A stretch of 64,000 nt of DNA, from assembly GCF_014202505.1 (NCBI RefSeq), contig NZ_JACHGW010000002.1:1426001-1490000 (forward strand), in the 5' to 3' direction. Position numbers and translations under genes: made by a program. The notes beneath the pieces were generated by a model, which searched no databases, had not been told where the DNA came from, and saw only the letters and a program-made list of their open reading frames with translations. This document shows, in pieces, positions 58,355-64,000 of this stretch. Positions within the stretch are counted from its first letter, which is position 1. Every line of letters starts with the position of its first letter. The DNA is from Armatimonas rosea (GTDB lineage Bacteria; Armatimonadota; Armatimonadia; Armatimonadales; Armatimonadaceae).

Positions 58355-59653
58355 CTAGCGTCCCCCCAACCCTGTCAGGCTCACGCCCTCGATAAAGTAG
58401 CGCTGGGTGAAGAAGAAGAGCACAATGATCGGCATCACCACCATGGTCGAAGCGGCCATAAGCAGGCCGGGCTCGCCGCCGTGCTGCTGCTGGTAGAGCT
58501 GGAGCCCGTAGGCCAGCGGCATGTGCTCGGGGGAGCTGAGGTAGATCAGCGGCCCCTGGAAGTTGTTCCACGCGCCCATCACCGCCATGATCGCAATCGC
58601 CGCCAGGGCGGGCTTCACTTGGGGGAGCATCACGCGCCAGTAGACCCCAAACGGCCCACAGCCGTCGATCTTGGCCGCGTCTTCCAGCTCGCCGGGGATG
58701 GAGAGGAAGAACTGGCGCAGCATGAAGATATTAAATGCCGAGCCAAAGAAAGCGGGCACCCAGAGCGGCTTGAGTGTGTCGATCCAGCCCAGGCTCCGGA
58801 AGATCAGGAACTGCGGCATGAGGGTCACCGCCCCCGGCACCATCATGGTCGCGAGCAAGACCCCAAAGAGGATATTGCGTCCCGGCCACGAGAGGCGCGC
58901 AAAGGAGTAGGCCACCATCGACGATGCCAGGAGCGTCCCGAGGACACTCATCATGGTCAGGAAGAGCGTGTTGCCGAGAAACGTCAGGCCGTAGTGCGTG
59001 TCGGGGGGGAGGTAGGCGAGCGCCTCGGCGTAGTTGTCCCACTTGGGGGCGATATGCCGCACCTTGGTCAGCTCGGCGCGGGTGAGGGTGGTCTGTGTGC
59101 CGCTCGGGTCGGGGGCGGTCTCACTGAGCATGGGCTGGGTCTTGATGCGCCCATCGGGGAGCTCTTCGACCTCCGCGACCAGCGTGCCGTTCGCTAGCTT
59201 CGAGAGCTTGGCCGGCTTGCCATCGGGCTGCTTGAGCGCATCGATTGTCTTCTGCTGGGTCGGAATCCAGACCGGCGGAAAGACCGCTTGCTCGTCGTCG
59301 GCCTTGAGCGACGTCGACAGGAGCCAGGCAAAGGGCACCATGAACATAAACGAGCCGATCAGCAGTGCCAGGTGGGTTGCGGAGAGGCGCGTGAGCTCGC
59401 TGGCGTGGCTGGCGTTGCGGGTCAGCGCCCGGAGCCAGCGTGCGCTTCCCAGCGCCACCACAATCGCAAAGCCGAGCGAGAGCGGTGCAAAGCGTAGCCC
59501 GAGAGTGACTCCGAGCATCGCCACCAGCACCGCCGCGGTGACCGTCGCCGCCGCCAAGTTGCGCACACGCACCGCCGCAACAATGACGCTGATGCCGTAG
59601 ATTAGCCCCACGATCAGGGCGATAATGGCCAGAAGCCAGAGAAATGCGTTCAT
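58355..59653 (-). CDS. Sugar ABC transporter permease (MalG-like)
   Basis: A 432-residue membrane protein. The last 240 residues are a MalG-type permease (YGLTFLGNTLFLTMMSVLG, EAA loop EDAAKIDGCGPFGVYWRVML). The first 190 contain three extra helices and a 95-residue insertion (PTQQKTIDALKQPDGKPAKL) between helices 4 and 5, more than usual. It pairs with the fused protein upstream. No ATPase gene is adjacent, so a shared MsmK-type ATPase is presumed. Sugar unknown. Confidence 0.88.
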   Translation of the reverse strand: MNAFLWLLAIIALIVGLIYGISVIVAAVRVRNLAAATVTAAVLVAMLGVTLGLRFAPLSLGFAIVVALGSARWLRALTRNASHASELTRLSATHLALLIGSFMFMVPFAWLLSTSLKADDEQAVFPPVWIPTQQKTIDALKQPDGKPAKLSKLANGTLVAEVEELPDGRIKTQPMLSETAPDPSGTQTTLTRAELTKVRHIAPKWDNYAEALAYLPPDTHYGLTFLGNTLFLTMMSVLGTLLASSMVAYSFARLSWPGRNILFGVLLATMMVPGAVTLMPQFLIFRSLGWIDTLKPLWVPAFFGSAFNIFMLRQFFLSIPGELEDAAKIDGCGPFGVYWRVMLPQVKPALAAIAIMAVMGAWNNFQGPLIYLSSPEHMPLAYGLQLYQQQHGGEPGLLMAASTMVVMPIIVLFFFTQRYFIEGVSLTGLGGR

Positions 59654-59668
59654 GAAACAATGCCTCGT

Positions 59669-59790
59669 GCCAGGGATTGGAAATCCCCGTCTACGGAGTT
59701 AGGGAGCGTCCCGAGGACGCACAGACAAGGAGCGGCGTGCGCGTCCACGGGACGCTCTTGTCGGGGAGGCGGGTAATTCATTGCCCGGCG
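59669..59790. repeat. Interspersed palindromic element, family A copy 4
   Basis: Outer GCCAGGGATTGGAAATCCCC and GGGTAATTCATTGCCCGGC; inner GGGAGCGTCCCGAGGACGC and GCGCGTCCACGGGACGCTC. Between the two transporter genes of one operon, where it would form a hairpin in the mRNA. Confidence 0.82.
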
Positions 59791-59792
59791 AC

Positions 59793-62210
59793 TCATTTCT
59801 TATCCACCTCGTAGTGCACCCAGTACTTCTGGAGGCGCCACTGGACCAGCGTCAGGCAGAGGATAATCACAAAGATCACCCAGGCGATCGCGCTGGCGTA
59901 GCCCATCTTGAAGTAGCGGAACGCATTGTTGAAGAGGTAGAGAACCGGCACCAGAAGCGAGTCGAGCGGCCCCGTGCCGCCGTCGCCGCCCCCGATCACG
60001 TAGACCCGGTCGAACTCTTGGAGCGCGCCAATCGTGCCCATGATCAGGTTGAAGAAGATATAGGGCGAGAGCAGCGGCAGGGTGACATTGCGGAAGCGCT
60101 GCCAGACATTGGCACCGTCGATGAGTGCCGCTTCATTGAGGCTCTGCGGCACGCCTTGTAGGCCCGCGAGCCAGAGGATCATCCCCCCGCCCGCGCCCCA
60201 GAGGCCCTGGACAATCAGGCCGGGCTTGGCCCACTCCGGAACCCCGAACCAGCCGGGAGGGGCGATCCCAAACCAGGCCGTGAGGGTCTCTTTCCAGAGC
60301 GCATTGAGCAGGCCCTTGTTGGGGTCGCCCGCCAGCAGCCAGACCCAGAGCACCGCGCTTGCGATGGCGGGGACGATACTGGGGATGTAGAAGGCGGTGC
60401 GGTAGAAGTTCATCCCCTTGACTTTTTGGTTGAGCAGCAGCGCGATCGCCAGGCCCGTCACCATGCCGAGGGGAATCCCAAAGACCGAGAGGTAGGTCGC
60501 ATTGCCAATCGCCTTGCCCAGCAGCTCACGGTCGTCGGTGAAGAGCTCCTTGAAGTTGCCCACCCCGACCGCGCGCGCGGGATGGAGGACATCGTAGTCC
60601 GTGAAGGCCAGCATCAGCGACGTGAGGATCGGGCCGAGGGTGAAGACCAAGAAACCCAGAATCCAGGGTGCGGCCATGAGCCAGCCGGCGAGCGCCTCTT
60701 GCTTGGCCATGCGGCTCTTGCCCACTTGCTGCTGCCCACGCCACGCGCCGTAGCCCAGCCCGAGGAGTCCTAGGATGGAGAGAACGACGACAGGCGGGGT
60801 CCAGTTAAACAGCGGCAGGCTCTCGCGGGCGAAGGACTTATCGAGCTCTTTCTGCACCAGGGATTGCTGCTCTTGGAGGGAGGCCTCGGGGGCTTGGGCA
60901 CCCTGGCAAGCGCGCTCCATCGCCCGGACATGCGCGTCCCAGAGCTTCTGCCCGATAAAGGTCACCGGGCGGTAGCGGGCGTGGGGGAGCATGTCGATAT
61001 AGGCCTTGAGGGCGGTCTGGAGGCGCGCGCTCTCGGGGGAGAACTCGCGGAACATCATGGCATTGACCGCTTTATTGGCCGAGAGCCGGAAGACATAGGG
61101 CCGCCCGATCTTCTCGTTGTACTCTTTCTGCGCCTGATTGTAGATGCGGTAGCCCTCGATACTGGAGAGGAATTGGATAAACTTCCAGGCCTCTTTGGGG
61201 TGCTGCGTGCCCTTGGGAATCGCCAGGGAGAAGCCACCGGTCCAGGTGATGTGGTCGTCCTTGTCGTTGGCGAAGCGGCCGGTGTGCGCGATGCGCTCTT
61301 TCGGCGAGGGCGGCGGGGCGATCGCAAAGTCTAGGTCGGGGGCGTAGCGTGCGACATTGCCCAGCATCCAGTCCCCGTTGATCACCATCGCTACCTTGCC
61401 GGTGAAGAACGGGTCGAGCTCACCGCTCTGGAAGCCGGACTGGTAGACATTGACCTTATCGTAGCCCCCGAGATCGTCGTAGAGCTGCTTCATGAAGGTC
61501 ATCGCCGTGACATTCTCGGGCGCGGCCAGGGTGCAGGTCTTGCCATCGGGGCTCATGAAGCTCCCGCCGTTCATCCAGGAGTAGATATAGAACCAGGAGT
61601 TGCCGAAGTTGGGGATAAAGCCAATCGATGCGTAGGTCTTGTCCGCATTGACTTTGGTGAGCTTCTTGGCGTAGTCCCGGAGCTCGTCCCAGGTCTTGGG
61701 CGGGCGGTCCGGGTCGAGGCCGGCCTCGCGGAAGAGTTTGCGGTTGTACATCAGCATGCGGTCGTCGATCCCGGTCGGGATGGCGTAGACCTTGCCTTGG
61801 TAGAGCGCCTCGTTCCAGGCGGCGGGGTAGTAGTTCTCCGCCTTGACGGGCTCGGGGCCGGTCTCGGTGGCGAGGAACTCATCGAGGGGCATGAAGGTTC
61901 CGCGGCTCGCCCAGTCCCCGATCGTGAAGCGGTCCTGGGAGATCACATCCGGGGGGACGCCGCCGACAATGGCGGTCATGAGCTTCTGCGGGTTCATGTT
62001 TCCCGCGCCCATCGAGAGGTTCGAGACCGTAATCTCGGGGTTGCGCTTCTCAAACTCAGCGATCTGGGCATCGAGCCCGGCGGTTTCCTTGCCGGACTGC
62101 AAGCCCCAGACCACGAGCTTGATCTTCTTCTGTGCCAGCGATGGCGTCACCAGGGACAGAGCAGCCAGCAGCGCCGCACCTGTGCGGGAGAGGGAGGAGA
62201 GAGCCTTCAT
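59793..62210 (-). CDS. Fused sugar-binding protein and MalF-type permease
   Basis: An 805-residue protein. Signal 1-23; a family 1 solute-binding protein covers about 28-440 (KIKLVVWGLQSGKETAGLDA, GDWMLGNVARYAPDLDFAIA, PKGTQHPKEAWKFIQFLSS); one membrane helix about 475-492 returns the chain; the permease follows from about 505 to 800 with the EAA loop LNEAALIDGANVWQRFRNVT. The fusion tethers one binding protein per permease. Start after TACAAT at 62210. It is the first gene of the operon. Confidence 0.92.
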   Translation of the reverse strand: MKALSSLSRTGAALLAALSLVTPSLAQKKIKLVVWGLQSGKETAGLDAQIAEFEKRNPEITVSNLSMGAGNMNPQKLMTAIVGGVPPDVISQDRFTIGDWASRGTFMPLDEFLATETGPEPVKAENYYPAAWNEALYQGKVYAIPTGIDDRMLMYNRKLFREAGLDPDRPPKTWDELRDYAKKLTKVNADKTYASIGFIPNFGNSWFYIYSWMNGGSFMSPDGKTCTLAAPENVTAMTFMKQLYDDLGGYDKVNVYQSGFQSGELDPFFTGKVAMVINGDWMLGNVARYAPDLDFAIAPPPSPKERIAHTGRFANDKDDHITWTGGFSLAIPKGTQHPKEAWKFIQFLSSIEGYRIYNQAQKEYNEKIGRPYVFRLSANKAVNAMMFREFSPESARLQTALKAYIDMLPHARYRPVTFIGQKLWDAHVRAMERACQGAQAPEASLQEQQSLVQKELDKSFARESLPLFNWTPPVVVLSILGLLGLGYGAWRGQQQVGKSRMAKQEALAGWLMAAPWILGFLVFTLGPILTSLMLAFTDYDVLHPARAVGVGNFKELFTDDRELLGKAIGNATYLSVFGIPLGMVTGLAIALLLNQKVKGMNFYRTAFYIPSIVPAIASAVLWVWLLAGDPNKGLLNALWKETLTAWFGIAPPGWFGVPEWAKPGLIVQGLWGAGGGMILWLAGLQGVPQSLNEAALIDGANVWQRFRNVTLPLLSPYIFFNLIMGTIGALQEFDRVYVIGGGDGGTGPLDSLLVPVLYLFNNAFRYFKMGYASAIAWVIFVIILCLTLVQWRLQKYWVHYEVDKK

Positions 62211-62223
62211 CGCGGGCATTGTA
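62208..62223 (-). promoter_or_regulatory. Leaderless -10 box of the transporter operon
   Basis: GGTACAAT on the minus strand (box 62218-62223), spacer GCCCGCG, ATG at 62210. Confidence 0.6.
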
Positions 62224-62231
62224 CCGTATTT

Positions 62232-62786
62232 TTATAAACGAGAAGCAAGTTCCCCCCAAGCGGTTGGGGGATCAGGAGGGAGCACTGAGGGGGGCTGGAG
62301 CTGTTTTTGCCACCAGCCGGTATCGCGCCAAGCGCCTGCTTTGAAGCCGACATTGCGGTAGGTGCCGATGGGGACGAAGCCCAGAGACTCGTGGAGGCCT
62401 ACACTGGGAGCGTTGGGGAGGGTGATTCCCGCGAAGGCTTGGTAGAAGCCCTGGCGGACAAGAAGGGCAAAGAGCTCGGTGTAGAGCGCACGCCCGACTC
62501 CCTGTCGCTGGTGAAACGGAGCCACATAGACACTCACGTCCACCGACCAGCGGTAGGCCAAGCGCTCACGGTGGGGGCTGGCGTAGGCATAGCCCACAAT
62601 CCGCCCACTCTCCTCCGCAACGAGCCAAGGGAAAAACAGCAGCGTGGCGCTGATCCGCTGGGCGAGCTGCTCGACCGTGGGCGGCTCAAGCTCAAAGGAG
62701 ATGGTCGTACCCGTGACATAGGGCGCGTAGATCGCCTGAACTTGCGCGGCATCGGCGGGGGTGGCGAGGCGTAGCGTGATTGGCAT
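62232..62786 (-). CDS. GNAT N-acetyltransferase (phosphinothricin acetyltransferase-like)
   Basis: A 184-residue acetyltransferase: MPITLRLATPADAAQVQAIY, a Tyr/Ala-rich middle (IVGYAYASPHRERLAYRWSV), acetyl-CoA loop HQRQGVGRALYTEL and LGFVPIGTYRNVGFKAGAWR typical of the phosphinothricin/methionine-sulfone acetyltransferase group. It acetylates an amino acid analogue. The Met at 62786 is next to the upstream gene's stop (one base gap); the longer frame is antisense. A 30-residue Pro-rich end. Confidence 0.88.
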   Translation of the reverse strand: MPITLRLATPADAAQVQAIYAPYVTGTTISFELEPPTVEQLAQRISATLLFFPWLVAEESGRIVGYAYASPHRERLAYRWSVDVSVYVAPFHQRQGVGRALYTELFALLVRQGFYQAFAGITLPNAPSVGLHESLGFVPIGTYRNVGFKAGAWRDTGWWQKQLQPPSVLPPDPPTAWGELASRL

Positions 62787-62787
62787 C

Positions 62788-63663
62788 TTAGTGGCTCTGG
62801 AAGAAGGCGATGCTCCGGGTGACCTCTTGGTCGAAGGCGCTGAAGTGGTCGCCGGGGACCGCAACTGCCTCGACATCGAGCTTCTTGGTCTTGGCGAGCT
62901 CGGCGGTGCGCTGGCTCATGCCCGCAAAGAGGCGCTCTTGCGTGCCGTAGTAGATGCGGGTGGGGCACTGGAAGCTGGTGGCGAAGGCGATAGGGGAGCG
63001 GAGCTCGAACTCGCGCTTGTTCTTGGGGTCGAAGGGGATCAGCTCCTCCTGGCCTTGTGACCAAGCAATCGCATCGCACGCCCCGGAGAAGCCCGCGGCG
63101 GCACGGAAGCGGTTGGAGCTCAGCGCCGCCAGAAGCGCGAGCGTCCCCCCGACACTGTGGCCCGCGACATAGAGATGGGTCTTGTCCACGTAGGGGAGCG
63201 CGGCCAGGGTCTCGGCGGCGGCTAGGACATCGGAGAGCTCGTCGTAGAAGAGCGAGTAGGCACCGGGCTGGCCGTTCTCGCCACGGAGCATGGGGGTCAT
63301 GACGACATAGCCCGCATCCCGGTAGGCCTGGCTGGCCTCCCAGTCCGAGCCGTCCATCGCAAAGCCGCCGTGGAGAAAGAGCACTGCGGGGCGCTTCTTG
63401 CCATCGCGGGGCACCGGCCCGACCAGCGCCTTGAGCGGGAGCGCCTTGGAGTAGCCCACGAGGGTGGCATCGGCAGGGAGCGCAAAGGCCTGTGCTGGCT
63501 GGGGCGCGGGGCCTTTCTGGAGTAGGGTGGTCTTAAACTGGTTTCGGGCAGTGCGGTAGTCCTGCGCTTGAAGCTCTAGCCCCGGCGACTCGCGGCGGGA
63601 GGCACACCCCGAGAGAGCAAGAAACAAGAGAAGTCCGGCGGTAAGCGGCGAGCGAGCGTCCAT
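62788..63663 (-). CDS. Lipoprotein alpha/beta hydrolase
   Basis: A 291-residue lipid-anchored hydrolase: lipobox LSGC at about residue 19, oxyanion strand RPAVLFLHGGFAMDGSDW, nucleophile AGHSVGGTLAL, and the His in VPGDHFSAFDQ. It resembles dipeptidyl-peptidase- or dienelactone-type esterases. Upstream gene of the acetyltransferase with coupled translation. A TAAAAT box is five bases before the ATG and overlaps the stop codon of the macro-domain gene. Confidence 0.82.
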   Translation of the reverse strand: MDARSPLTAGLLLFLALSGCASRRESPGLELQAQDYRTARNQFKTTLLQKGPAPQPAQAFALPADATLVGYSKALPLKALVGPVPRDGKKRPAVLFLHGGFAMDGSDWEASQAYRDAGYVVMTPMLRGENGQPGAYSLFYDELSDVLAAAETLAALPYVDKTHLYVAGHSVGGTLALLAALSSNRFRAAAGFSGACDAIAWSQGQEELIPFDPKNKREFELRSPIAFATSFQCPTRIYYGTQERLFAGMSQRTAELAKTKKLDVEAVAVPGDHFSAFDQEVTRSIAFFQSH

Positions 63664-63674
63664 GCGGCATTTTA
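63661..63674 (-). promoter_or_regulatory. Leaderless -10 box of the lipoprotein hydrolase
   Basis: TAAAAT on the minus strand (63669-63674), five-base gap, ATG at 63663. Confidence 0.45.
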
Positions 63675-64000
63675 CCGCTTGAGGAGCGTATCGTACAGGG
63701 CAAGGTCCGAGGCGAGGAAGCAGCAGAAGATCACGTCGTCGAGGGTGCTCCCAAACTCCCGGACGGTGGCGATGGCGATTTGCGCGGCTTGCTCGGGCGG
63801 GTAGCCGTAGATACCGGTGCTGATGCAGGGGAAGGCAATCGTCTTGAGATTCTTCTCCGTGGCGAGCTCCAGGCTACGTCGGTAGCACGATGCCAGCTTT
63901 TCGGGCTCGCCGCTCGTGCCGCCGCGCCAGACCGGGCCGACCGTGTGAATGATGAAGCGCGCAGGCAGATTGTAGCCACGGGTGAGCTTGGCCTCGCCGG
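63672..64000 (-). CDS. Macro-domain protein (O-acetyl-ADP-ribose deacetylase type), partial
   Basis: The last 108 residues of a gene that begins beyond the right edge. It shows [20 protein letters not shown] and the ADP-ribose loop [20 protein letters not shown], the second half of the macro domain as in YmdB and Af1521. It hydrolyses O-acetyl-ADP-ribose or removes ADP-ribose from proteins or DNA. The N-terminal catalytic Asn/Asp region is not in the window. Confidence 0.9.
   Translation of the reverse strand, partial: GEAKLTRGYNLPARFIIHTVGPVWRGGTSGEPEKLASCYRRSLELATEKNLKTIAFPCISTGIYGYPPEQAAQIAIATVREFGSTLDDVIFCCFLASDLALYDTLLKR

Noticed and set aside
1-64000. tRNA, rRNA, prophage, integrase or defence system
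   Set aside because: I found no cloverleaf-like sequence, conserved rRNA block, phage structural gene, integrase or known defence gene. A covariance-model search could still reveal small RNAs.

Overview
The window is GC-rich and tightly packed bacterial chromosome. It has about 55 protein genes, no rRNA or tRNA that I can recognise, no CRISPR and no transposase. Three traits together suggest the phylum Armatimonadota: Planctomycete-like pairs of DUF1549/DUF1553 cytochrome and DUF1501 proteins, a PEP-CTERM-like sorting tail, and many secreted enzymes with Big/PA14 domains. This is inference from gene content; no marker gene is present. Layout from left to right. 0-5 kb: partial universal stress protein, a small Cys-rich protein, ribokinase, and a NarL-type two-component pair. 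5-10 kb: formate-THF ligase, a lipoprotein, a serine beta-lactamase-like hydrolase, and a HEAT-repeat locus interrupted by an in-frame stop. 10-15 kb: DUF1501 and PSD1 cytochrome. 15-22 kb: two convergent AraC regulators, a PhyH dioxygenase, an M14 carboxypeptidase and an acyl hydrolase. 21-28 kb: secreted Big/Ig lipoproteins including an intradiol-dioxygenase-like protein, a two-component system, and a TP-repeat lipoprotein. 28-34 kb: a Spy-like protein divergent from a second two-component system, followed by cytochrome c, EF-hand protein, ApbE, DUF2271 and PepSY membrane protein, which reads as an envelope redox module. 34-40 kb: GH3 glucosidase, MarR, esterase, PEP-CTERM-like protein and HEAT protein. 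40-46 kb: ABC exporter, VTC polyphosphate-polymerase-like protein, CotH/EF-hand protein, and an ECF sigma operon. 46-53 kb: PSD1, NHL propeller, DUF1501 and M28 peptidase. 53-57 kb: phosphatase-like protein, split biotin-dependent carboxylase with an inserted thioesterase, and ChaN. 57-64 kb: HD-GYP protein, sugar ABC transporter with a fused binding protein and permease, acetyltransferase, hydrolase and macro-domain protein. Two genome-wide signals stand out. First, about twenty genes have a TANNNT-type -10 box only 5-9 bases before the start codon, the signature of leaderless mRNAs. Second, at least thirteen palindromic interspersed elements of several related families share interchangeable hairpin modules, show compensatory changes in stems, and in places run into reading frames and alter protein ends.
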